This document shows, piece after piece, positions 1-5,392 of a stretch of 5,392 nucleotides of DNA. Positions within the stretch are counted from its first letter, which is position 1. Every line of letters begins with the position of its first letter. The stretch is from Anaerolineales bacterium (GTDB lineage Bacteria; Chloroflexota; Anaerolineae; Anaerolineales; E44-bin32). The DNA is taken from assembly GCA_030608865.1 (NCBI GenBank), contig JAUWDI010000086.1:1-5392 (forward strand), in the 5' to 3' direction. Below the pieces are notes generated by a model that saw only the letters and a list, made by a program, of their open reading frames with translations, was not told the origin of the DNA and made no database searches. A program made the position numbers and the translations under genes.

Positions 1-185
1 GCCCCACTCTCAACGAGGGGCATTCCCTGAAAAGGTTTAGCGCTTGAGCGGAGAAAGGTAACGAGATCTGCGTTTCCCCACGCTGCCTGAACTTCACCGT
101 GAACATTCGCAACGGCTGCAACAAAGTGGTGGGACGACTCGACGATACCGCCACGCATGATGTCCACCTTCGTCTTGTCACTCAT
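1..185 (-). CDS. Asparaginase II family protein, N-terminal 61 residues (cut by window edge)
   Basis: The reverse strand opens at an ATG (185-183) and stays open to the window edge, giving MSDKTKVDIMRGGIVESSHH and onward. Three blocks match the start of the asparaginase II family (Pfam Asparaginase_II): 'RGGIVES' near residue 11, 'DLVTFLRSSAKPFQ' at 40-53, and 'PLVESG' at 56-61. Known members hydrolyse L-asparagine to aspartate and ammonia in the cytoplasm. In the Rhizobium etli enzyme ReAV the catalytic Ser and Lys lie in this RSSAK block, corresponding here to S47 and K50. The ATG is preferred because an in-frame TAA lies 13 codons upstream and only a TTG intervenes; the Shine-Dalgarno is weak (GGAAG about 11 nt away). 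It sits 58 bp after the TAG of the preceding gene, and the read-through frame of that gene ends on a TGA that overlaps this ATG (ATGAGTGA), which would fit translational coupling. The rest of the gene, including the other active-site residues, is outside the window. Confidence 0.87.
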   Translation of the reverse strand, partial: MSDKTKVDIMRGGIVESSHHFVAAVANVHGEVQAAWGNADLVTFLRSSAKPFQGMPLVESG

Positions 186-243
186 CGATTGAAATGCTTC
201 CGGGAATTTTGCCAACGCAATTTAAGCGGAGAGCTTCATCCAT
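178..243 (-). other. In-frame continuation of the beta-lactamase-fold gene beyond its TAG stop
   Basis: Directly after the TAG at 246-244 the same frame continues ATG GAT GAA and runs 21 codons, reading MDEALRLNCVGKIPG then SISIDE, before a TGA at 180-178. That TGA overlaps the asparaginase ATG at 185-183. The segment reads like ordinary protein, and reading the TAG as an amino acid would give a 300-residue product. It could be the lost C-terminus of the protein above (for example TGG changed to TAG), a read-through extension, a short separately started leader peptide, or chance, since 21 open codons are not rare. No Shine-Dalgarno serves the ATG that follows the TAG. Confidence 0.35.
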
Positions 244-1080
244 CTAAGCGCCATCAGGGAACTGCAGCAAACTTTGGTCCAGCAGTCCGGTTTTCAAGCG
301 CTTGAGTATCAAATCTTGTTGAATAGATCGAATGCTGAAATCTCCCAAGAGATCTACCGCCAAGCGCTCTATCTCCTCATCGCGGTTCTTGCCATCCTCC
401 AGCTTCTCGACTCGACTCTGCACTTTCCTCAGGAAACGAGCCATATGGTTGATATCTTTACGCTCGATTCGCCCCCCGCAAGATGAGATCAGAGTATACG
501 ATTTCATATCGGACCCGCGCAGTTCATCCAAGCTATTCAGCCATGGTTCAAGAACTGCGACTCCAACATAGGGGGGCTCATCTATGGTTACAGTATCCCC
601 AAGAAAAACAACGGATAAATCTGGAATTACCATCCACATAGAGCCAGGGCGAGGTCCGGGTCGGTGCAGAAAAACAATTTCCTTTCCTCCCATATGGATA
701 ACCATTCTCTCGGAGAAGGTTATCTCTGGAATTGCATTGTTCACCCCAGTAATTCGTTTCAATTGATCCGCTTCAGCCCCTATCGGATGCGCATTGCCCT
801 TGAAGGTATCTGCCCATTCGCGGATGGCTTGTAGGGTTTGGTCTTGTGCAATAGCTGGTAATGCCAAGGTTCGCGAACCCAACACACGGTCAGGGTGAGA
901 ATCAAGTAAGACTAAAAATCTGGGCTGTCCTCGCTCGCTTACCACTTTAAACCATTCTTCCACATCCTCAGGATGAAGAGGTGAATCGACGAGCAAGAGC
1001 CCTTGCCCTATGACCACCAGGCCCAGGTTCACGCCTATATATTTGTTTTCAAGATATACATTTGGGGCTATCTTTTGCAT
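244..1080 (-). CDS. Metallo-beta-lactamase-fold protein with a degenerate metal site
   Basis: This 278-residue protein has the layout of the metallo-beta-lactamase fold: an early 'GLLLVDSP' strand (27-34), the position of the metal motif, a 'PGPRPGS' turn (141-147), a 'FLGDTV' strand (159-164) and a helical tail from about 210. Catalytic members carry HxHxDH, but here residues 60-65 read DSHPDR, so only H62 and D64 remain. The His of the usual GHTPGS is P143, and the late His (as in PGHG) is replaced in SSCGG, near G202. D162 is kept. It is therefore probably not a normal two-metal hydrolase; the substrate is unknown. The start is supported by AGGGAG five bases before the ATG. The C-terminal 65 residues are rich in charged helices. 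The gene follows the kinase by 32 bp and shares its strand. The fold call is fairly secure, the function is open, and a TAG may truncate the tail. Confidence 0.85.
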   Translation of the reverse strand: MQKIAPNVYLENKYIGVNLGLVVIGQGLLLVDSPLHPEDVEEWFKVVSERGQPRFLVLLDSHPDRVLGSRTLALPAIAQDQTLQAIREWADTFKGNAHPIGAEADQLKRITGVNNAIPEITFSERMVIHMGGKEIVFLHRPGPRPGSMWMVIPDLSVVFLGDTVTIDEPPYVGVAVLEPWLNSLDELRGSDMKSYTLISSCGGRIERKDINHMARFLRKVQSRVEKLEDGKNRDEEIERLAVDLLGDFSIRSIQQDLILKRLKTGLLDQSLLQFPDGA

Positions 1081-1085
1081 GCATG

Positions 1086-1091
1086 CTCCCT
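1086..1091 (-). promoter_or_regulatory. Shine-Dalgarno site of the beta-lactamase-fold gene
   Basis: On the minus strand AGGGAG lies 5 nt before the ATG at 1080. It is the clearest ribosome binding site in the window and fixes this start; an overlapping ATG at 1084-1082 is out of frame and too close to the site. Confidence 0.7.
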
Positions 1092-1111
1092 AATCTTCGG
1101 TCGCTGGGATC

Positions 1112-1117
1112 ATTATA
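1112..1117 (-). promoter_or_regulatory. Possible internal -10 element (TATAAT) at the kinase stop codon
   Basis: On the minus strand a perfect TATAAT spans the kinase TAA stop (1115-1113). Transcription would begin near 1105, leaving a leader of about 25 nt that contains the AGGGAG site. No good -35 hexamer lies 16-18 bp upstream (TTCGAC occurs, but 20 bp away) and there is no TG extension, so it may be coincidental. Confidence 0.3.
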
Positions 1118-3674
1118 CCGGGAGCGTAAAGGTAAAAGTCGAACCCTTCCCTTCTTCGCTCTCAACCCAGATCTGACCTTCATGTGCCTCCACCGCTAAG
1201 CGGCAGAAAGCCAAGCCAAGTCCAAGCCCTTTGGGGCGATCCTGCCCCCCGAGGCGGGTGAACTTCTCAAAGATGCGTTCCCGATCTCTCGGCGAAATTC
1301 CCACCCCGCTGTCCTTAACTGCAATTTGCAAATAGTCTTCAATTTGCCTCACTGAAATTTGAACCAAATCTCCTCCCCGGGAGAATTTAATCGCATTTTC
1401 CAACAGATTAATTAACACGCGGCGGACCATGTCCACGTCCATAAGGACCATGGGCAGCCCGGGAGCCAATTCCATTCGCAGCTGCTGGCCCTTCGCTTCT
1501 GCTGTCGGATGTACCTCTTCGACGGCTTCTGCAACCAACGCTCCGATTGAAGTCTCGGATTTATTCAGGACTGCTTGATCCGTCTCCAGGCGATCGAGAT
1601 CAAGCAGCGACTCGACCAATCGTGAAGCTCGTCGGCTGGAGCGCGAAGCAATCGAGAGGACCGCTTGAATCGTCTCATCGTCACCAACTAGAGATTCCCT
1701 AAGTACTTCAAGACTCGAGATGATATTCCCCAGCGGTGAGCGCAAATCGTGAAAAATCATCGAAGTCAGATCAGAGCGTAGCTTCGCAAGCTCCAGGCGC
1801 TCTGTAACATCACGTAGTATCCACTGAAGGAAGGACACCGCCTCTATATCAATTCTTTTTACGTACACTTCAACGGGTAAATATTTCCCTTGTTCATTGG
1901 TAACTTGACTATCGTAGGAGATCGTTTCTCCAAGAGAGAGTTCACTCAAATCAGCAGATAAAAATTCCTTATCTATCATGTGGAGATTAGAGATATCTAA
2001 TCCGAGCAACTTGGTACGTGGTAAACCTAACATTGTCTCGGCGCGATTATTTGCGTCGGTTATTTCACCAGCAAGGTCCGTGATTAGGATGGTGTCAATG
2101 CTGTCTTCGAACAGGCTTGCGTAACGTTGACGGGCCGCTTGAGTCTCTTTGAAAAGTTGTGCTCGAACGATCGCCGCACCTGCCAGGTCCGCGATACCCC
2201 TCAATAACTCGATCTGTTCAGGCGCCAGGTCGTCCCCGCGCGGGTTGATCGCTTCGATCACACCGATTATTTTATCCTGAACCTGAATAGGCACACTTGC
2301 CATAACTCGAGTTGTATAGCCGATAAGTTCATCTACTTTAGAATGGAATCGTGGGTCAGATTGCACATCTGGTACAAACACAGCTTCCTTATGTTCAACG
2401 ACCCAACCCGCCAGACCCTGGCCCTTCATCAGGCGAAGACCAACAATCTGTCCAGCTCCCCTCCCGCTAGCTACCCGGAATTCAAGCTCACCGGTCTTTT
2501 CATCGATCAAAGCCAATGACGCAGCCTCGACTTCAAGACTGTCCATGGTGCGCTCGGTTATCCGCTGCAGGACCTCATCAAGATCCAGGCTGGCAGTTAC
2601 CGAGCGTGCCGTCTCGGTTAGCGCCGTCATGGACTGAACACGTCTCTGAATCTCGCCATAGAGCTGGGCGTTCGCGACGGCTGTTGCCGCTTGATCCGCG
2701 AAAGCAGAAACCAATTCCGCATCCTTAAGACCATAAGCGCCGACACGGTGACTGTCCACATTCAACACACCTACAACTCGGTCTCGCACAATAAGCGGAG
2801 CGCCAATCCATCCCCTGATCATTCCTGATTCCTTAGGGCTTCCACGCTCCACCCATGCCGACTCTTGTTGGACATCTGTGATAACCATGATCTTACCGGC
2901 TTTAAATACTTCGACCCCCAGCCCACCTTCATCAATCCGCAGCGAATGGTTAAGCACTTCCTTAATATCAGTAAACCCGAATGCGGCAACCGGTTGTAAA
3001 TGGTCGTCGTTAACTAAAAAAACGCTGGCGCTATCGTACTCAATGACGCGACGCAGTTGTTCGAGGACTTGCTCGAAGACGCTGGTGGGATCCAAAGATG
3101 AACTGATCGTTCGCGCGATCTCTTGAAGCGTAGAGGCAAACCGCCTTCGTTCTTGCTCCGCACGGAACAGATGCGCATTGCTCACGGCGACCCCTGCCTG
3201 ATCCGCTATAGCTGTTGCTAAGGCGAGGTCTTCTTCAGTGAAACCGTTTGGTTTGCGTCGCGCCAGCGTTAATGCACCGACAATATGCTCCCTTGCAAGC
3301 AAGGGCACGCTTATCACGGACTGCGGGGCCCCATCTGTCTTATCATCAGGTTTTTGCAGCCACCGTTTGTCCTTGGAAGTGTCTTGTATAAGCACTGCCT
3401 GGCGATTCTCCACCACCCACCCAGCCAGACCCTGTTCGTAGGTATCTCGTAATTGTTCGGCTGAATGGTCATGGACCTTCCCCCCATAGGCGATGGCTCC
3501 TTCGGTCACATCTCCATGCTCATCGAGCACAAGGATACTCCCCGCGGGTGCCCCTACAGCTTCGAGTGTAAGCTGCAATACGCGCTGCAGCAGCTCACGC
3601 AGGTCGAGCTGTTCGGTGAGCTCTCGGCTGATCGAATATAAGAGGTCAAGCGAGGCTTTCGTACGCTCAGTCAC
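1113..3674 (-). CDS. Soluble sensor histidine kinase, GAF-GAF-GAF-PAS-HisKA-HATPase
   Basis: This 853-residue two-component kinase would autophosphorylate on His and pass the phosphate to a response regulator. Three GAF domains (about 20-170, 195-340, 365-510) each end in a similar signalling helix (ADQAGVAVSNAHLF, ADQAATAVANAQLY, ADLAGAAIVRAQLF). GAF1 and GAF3 share 'GLAGWVVE'. A PAS domain follows (about 515-630). The H-box is 'FHDLRSPL' with H642, the N-box 'NLLENAIKFS' with N760, G1 'DSGVGI' at 788-793, the F-box 'IFEKF', and G2 'GLGLGL' at 816-821. All core residues are present, so it should be active. There is no hydrophobic segment long enough for a membrane helix and no receiver domain, so it probably senses a cytoplasmic signal. 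C824 is the only cysteine, which excludes thiol-linked bilin in the GAFs. The GTG start is the first start codon after the TGA two codons upstream, and it lies 8 bp after the threonine synthase stop without a good Shine-Dalgarno, suggesting translational coupling. The ligand is unknown. Confidence 0.95.
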   Translation of the reverse strand: MTERTKASLDLLYSISRELTEQLDLRELLQRVLQLTLEAVGAPAGSILVLDEHGDVTEGAIAYGGKVHDHSAEQLRDTYEQGLAGWVVENRQAVLIQDTSKDKRWLQKPDDKTDGAPQSVISVPLLAREHIVGALTLARRKPNGFTEEDLALATAIADQAGVAVSNAHLFRAEQERRRFASTLQEIARTISSSLDPTSVFEQVLEQLRRVIEYDSASVFLVNDDHLQPVAAFGFTDIKEVLNHSLRIDEGGLGVEVFKAGKIMVITDVQQESAWVERGSPKESGMIRGWIGAPLIVRDRVVGVLNVDSHRVGAYGLKDAELVSAFADQAATAVANAQLYGEIQRRVQSMTALTETARSVTASLDLDEVLQRITERTMDSLEVEAASLALIDEKTGELEFRVASGRGAGQIVGLRLMKGQGLAGWVVEHKEAVFVPDVQSDPRFHSKVDELIGYTTRVMASVPIQVQDKIIGVIEAINPRGDDLAPEQIELLRGIADLAGAAIVRAQLFKETQAARQRYASLFEDSIDTILITDLAGEITDANNRAETMLGLPRTKLLGLDISNLHMIDKEFLSADLSELSLGETISYDSQVTNEQGKYLPVEVYVKRIDIEAVSFLQWILRDVTERLELAKLRSDLTSMIFHDLRSPLGNIISSLEVLRESLVGDDETIQAVLSIASRSSRRASRLVESLLDLDRLETDQAVLNKSETSIGALVAEAVEEVHPTAEAKGQQLRMELAPGLPMVLMDVDMVRRVLINLLENAIKFSRGGDLVQISVRQIEDYLQIAVKDSGVGISPRDRERIFEKFTRLGGQDRPKGLGLGLAFCRLAVEAHEGQIWVESEEGKGSTFTFTLPV

Positions 3675-3682
3675 AGGTCACT

Positions 3683-4846
3683 TCACATCACACTCATTTG
3701 TTTCAATCCGGTGCCGGTATTGAAAAGGACAACCCGTTCGCTGGGACCCACTTCCCCGGCAGCGGCCATTCGGCGTAAACCAGCCAGTGTAGCCGCCCCT
3801 TCTAAGCAAGTATGAATACCTTCCTTCTGAGCCAGTTCGGCTTGAGCTTGAAGGAACTCATCATCAGTTACAGCAATTCCTGTGCCGCCGCTTTCACGAA
3901 TTGCGCTCAGCACCAACCGATCAGCATAGACTTGAGGAACCCGTATCCCGTGTGCTGTCGTCTCTGCATTTTCCCAGGGTGCGATACGCGCCTCGCCCTT
4001 CTCGAGCGATTTCACGACAGGTGCGCAGCCTTCAGGCTGAACACACACCATCCGCGGCCTACCCGCACCGATCCAGCCCATCGCCTCCATCTCAGAAAAC
4101 GCTTTCCACATTCCAACCAACCCCGTACCGCCGCCTGTGGGGTAAATAATGACTTCTGGTAGCTCCCAACCGAAGGCTTCCGCCAACTCAAACCCCATCG
4201 TTTTTTTACCTTCAACGCGGTAGGGTTCCTTGAAAGTCGAGATCCCAAACCAACCGTTCTCCGCGGTTTGCAGTGCGGCTTGCCTGCCCGCTTCATCGAT
4301 CAAACCATCAACAAGAACCAATTCTCCGCCGTGCACAGCAACCTCGACCTGGTACACAAGAGGCGCATCCGCGGGCATGAAAACATGCGCTTCCATCTCA
4401 GCGCGTGCGGCATAAGCAGCCAAAGCGCCACCAGCGTTGCCAGCTGTCGGGATCGAGAGCGCTTTAGCTCCGAGTTCTTTGGCTCGCGAGACTGCAACCG
4501 CAAGCCCTCGAGCTTTAAACGTACCGGTGGGGTTGCCCCCTTCGTCTTTAACAAAGACCGATCCGATCTCAAGTTCAGCCGCGATCCGAGGCACAGGTAG
4601 CAGGGCTGTATCGCCTTCCCCCAGCGTTAGACAAAACTCATGGTTCTTAACCGGAAGCAGTTCATGCCAGCGCCACATGCCTCTAGGGCGGCTTGAGATC
4701 TGCTCTTTATCTAAGCTGTCGGCGTAATTCACCAAATCGTAGTGACAGAGCAGCGGCGAATCACATTTGATACATATGGTTTGAAGCTGCTCATGATTAA
4801 AAAGCTCCCCACATTCAGGGCACTCCAAACTCGTCAGTTCACTCAT
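3683..4846 (-). CDS. thrC: Threonine synthase with N-terminal zinc ribbon
   Basis: This is a PLP-dependent fold-type II enzyme that converts O-phospho-L-homoserine to L-threonine and phosphate, the last step of threonine synthesis. With the start used here (387 residues) the N-terminus carries a zinc ribbon, CPEC at 9-12 and CIKC at 25-28, as in many archaeal and Chloroflexota-type enzymes. The PLP lysine is K111 in 'GNPTGTFKARG'; 'SIPTAGNAGGA' supplies the Asn that flanks the cofactor ring; 'GGGTGLVG' (238-245) binds the PLP phosphate; 'FNTGTGLK' (375-382) is the C-terminal family motif. An in-frame ATG six codons upstream (4864) is possible. I prefer 4846 because an extended -10 element covers the first codons of the longer form, neither ATG has a good Shine-Dalgarno, and the family usually begins just before the ribbon. 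It heads the putative operon, 8 bp before the kinase. A related PLP lyase (threonine dehydratase type) is less likely given the ribbon and the C-terminal motif. Confidence 0.92.
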   Translation of the reverse strand: MSELTSLECPECGELFNHEQLQTICIKCDSPLLCHYDLVNYADSLDKEQISSRPRGMWRWHELLPVKNHEFCLTLGEGDTALLPVPRIAAELEIGSVFVKDEGGNPTGTFKARGLAVAVSRAKELGAKALSIPTAGNAGGALAAYAARAEMEAHVFMPADAPLVYQVEVAVHGGELVLVDGLIDEAGRQAALQTAENGWFGISTFKEPYRVEGKKTMGFELAEAFGWELPEVIIYPTGGGTGLVGMWKAFSEMEAMGWIGAGRPRMVCVQPEGCAPVVKSLEKGEARIAPWENAETTAHGIRVPQVYADRLVLSAIRESGGTGIAVTDDEFLQAQAELAQKEGIHTCLEGAATLAGLRRMAAAGEVGPSERVVLFNTGTGLKQMSVM

Positions 4847-4854
4847 GTTTTTTG

Positions 4855-4863
4855 AGTATAGCA
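4855..4863 (-). promoter_or_regulatory. Extended -10 promoter of the threonine synthase operon
   Basis: The minus strand reads TGCTATACT, matching the extended -10 pattern TGnTATAAT at all but one base. The usual spacing puts the start of transcription at about 4848, two bases before the ATG at 4846, so the message would be leaderless or nearly so. No convincing -35 hexamer is seen, which is common for extended -10 promoters. Confidence 0.5.
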
Positions 4864-4864
4864 T

Positions 4865-5180
4865 AGCATTCCGGCTTGAAACTACATTACATAAGTTCCG
4901 TTTACCGCAGATGATATGTTCAAGTGTTTTGAGGACATAACCTATTCAAACCACATCGGGCAACTTAGTCGTATGATATCAAGCCGTTTTTGCTGCGCTG
5001 GCTCATCGCTGCATTGTCATCCCTTCGGCGTTGTGTATCGGCGCTCATCGTCCAATTAGGAACTCTCTGCATGTGCTGCTAATGATGGCGTGAGCGGGTT
5101 GTCATTAAAACAACGCGCCATCACCACGGCGCGCAATAAATGATTAATCCTTGGTTGACTAATTTAGAGTTGCGCTGTTT
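4865..5180. other. Intergenic region without a supported gene
   Basis: About 316 bp separate threonine synthase from the ORFs at the right edge. Only very short ORFs occur on either strand (18 codons or fewer), with no usable ribosome binding site. The octamer GCTCATCG occurs twice (5001-5008 and 5043-5050) in direct orientation. The only clear secondary structure is the hairpin at 5114-5133. I see no riboswitch, tRNA or transposon ends. Confidence 0.6.
5107..5133 (-). terminator. Probable intrinsic terminator of the right-edge transcript
   Basis: Read on the minus strand, CGCGCC and GGCGCG form a perfect 6-bp GC stem with an 8-nt loop, followed at once by TTGTTTT. It lies about 48 nt beyond the stop of the 42-codon ORF and well before the threonine synthase promoter, so it would separate the two transcripts. 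The stem is short and the T-tract is broken by a G, so efficiency is uncertain. Confidence 0.5.
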
Positions 5181-5309
5181 TTAGCTCCCTCCGAAATACC
5201 GGCGTGAATAATCCCAGCGATGATCGTGGCTCGGATTCAGCTCGATGGCATAAGAGTTCGGGTCGAGATGACGCTGCTTACTCGATAAAAATCTCGACGC
5301 GTTCACCAT
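5181..5309 (-). CDS. Possible small protein of 42 residues, overlapping the upstream gene end
   Basis: An ATG at 5309-5307 inside the upstream gene, in the +1 frame, opens 42 codons ending in TAA at 5183-5181. The part after the overlap reads 'HLDPNSYAIELNPSHDHRWD' and then 'YSRRYFGGS'. It is rich in His, Tyr, Arg and Trp and looks more like real protein than random sequence. A purine-rich GATGAAGAAG precedes the ATG, so translational coupling is conceivable. It has no membrane segment. I do not recognise the family. It may be a genuine small gene, the tail of a decayed gene whose 5' part was replaced by the upstream gene, or chance. Confidence 0.33.
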   Translation of the reverse strand: MVNASRFLSSKQRHLDPNSYAIELNPSHDHRWDYSRRYFGGS

Positions 5310-5392
5310 CTTCTTCATCCACGATATCGATGATTTTCCCGGCCATTCCCTGAGTTAGCGCTTCGGCCAAGTCCTCCATAACTGCCTCTTCC
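5278..5392 (-). CDS. C-terminal 37 residues of a small acidic protein, possibly SHOCT-like (cut by window edge)
   Basis: From the window edge the minus strand is open for 37 codons to a TAA (5280-5278), reading 'EEAVMEDLAEALTQGMAG' and then 'KIIDIVDEEDGERVEIFIE'. The pattern is an amphipathic helix, a 'GKIIDI' strand, an acidic turn and an alternating 'ERVEIFIE' end. It resembles, from memory, the tail of small proteins with an N-terminal SHOCT-like (YvlB-type) domain that are frequent in Chloroflexota. The family call is tentative because the N-terminal domain lies outside the window. That it is coding is more secure, given the regular helix-strand pattern and the clean stop. An internal ATG exists, but nothing suggests the gene starts there. 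Confidence 0.62.
   Translation of the reverse strand, partial: EEAVMEDLAEALTQGMAGKIIDIVDEEDGERVEIFIE

Noticed and set aside
99..766. Several plus-strand ORFs of 60-79 codons
   Set aside because: They are antisense to the beta-lactamase-fold and asparaginase genes, overlap one another, and lack ribosome sites.
1113..3674. Hybrid kinase or phytochrome
   Set aside because: The protein ends right after the ATPase domain with no receiver, and there is no chromophore cysteine or PHY-type domain.
3812..4162. Plus-strand ORF of 116 codons opposite threonine synthase
   Set aside because: It lies wholly inside a confidently identified gene on the other strand, and its translation has no domain-like pattern.
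5001..5050. Direct repeat of GCTCATCG as a mobile-element or operator mark
   Set aside because: Two 8-bp copies 42 bp apart, with no inverted ends or duplication, are compatible with chance.
5155..5183. Plus-strand promoter TTGACT with 17-bp spacing
   Set aside because: The -10 position reads TTTTTA, a poor match, and no plus-strand gene lies downstream.
5284..5296. Slippery-looking ATTTTTA run that might cause a frameshift into the 42-codon ORF
   Set aside because: The heptamer is not in the zero-frame register needed for -1 slippage, and the ORF needs a +1 shift; the acidic protein also ends naturally at VEIFIE.

Overview
The window holds a run of genes that all read on the minus strand. 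The sequence suggests a bacterium. A Chloroflexota-type (Anaerolineae-like) genome is my best guess, from the large cytosolic multi-GAF kinase, the zinc-ribbon threonine synthase and the acidic 'DEEDGERVEIFIE' protein tail. This placement is an inference from gene style, not proof. No RNA gene, insertion sequence, CRISPR array or complete mobile element is visible.

In the direction of transcription (high to low coordinates) the layout is as follows. At the right edge lies the C-terminal end of a small acidic protein (5278-5392). A possible 42-codon ORF overlaps its end in another frame (5181-5309). Next is a gene-free stretch of about 320 bp, with a hairpin plus T-rich tail near its start that could end the upstream transcript (5107-5133). 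At its far end an extended -10 promoter (4855-4863) sits almost on top of the likely threonine synthase start, which suggests a leaderless message. Threonine synthase (3683-4846) is followed after 8 bp by an 853-residue GAF-GAF-GAF-PAS histidine kinase (1113-3674). After 32 bp comes a metallo-beta-lactamase-fold protein (244-1080), then the N-terminus of an asparaginase II family protein that runs off the left edge (1-185).

The four genes from threonine synthase to asparaginase are closely packed and probably form one operon, perhaps with an extra internal promoter before the beta-lactamase-fold gene. Two of them act in aspartate-family amino acid metabolism: asparaginase releases aspartate, and threonine synthase makes the last step of a pathway that starts from aspartate. 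The kinase is a soluble sensor with no response regulator beside it. The beta-lactamase-fold protein has lost nearly all the usual metal ligands and looks like a non-catalytic or binding protein. The same frame continues past its TAG stop for exactly 21 codons to a TGA that overlaps the asparaginase start, so the TAG may be a recent interruption or a read-through stop.
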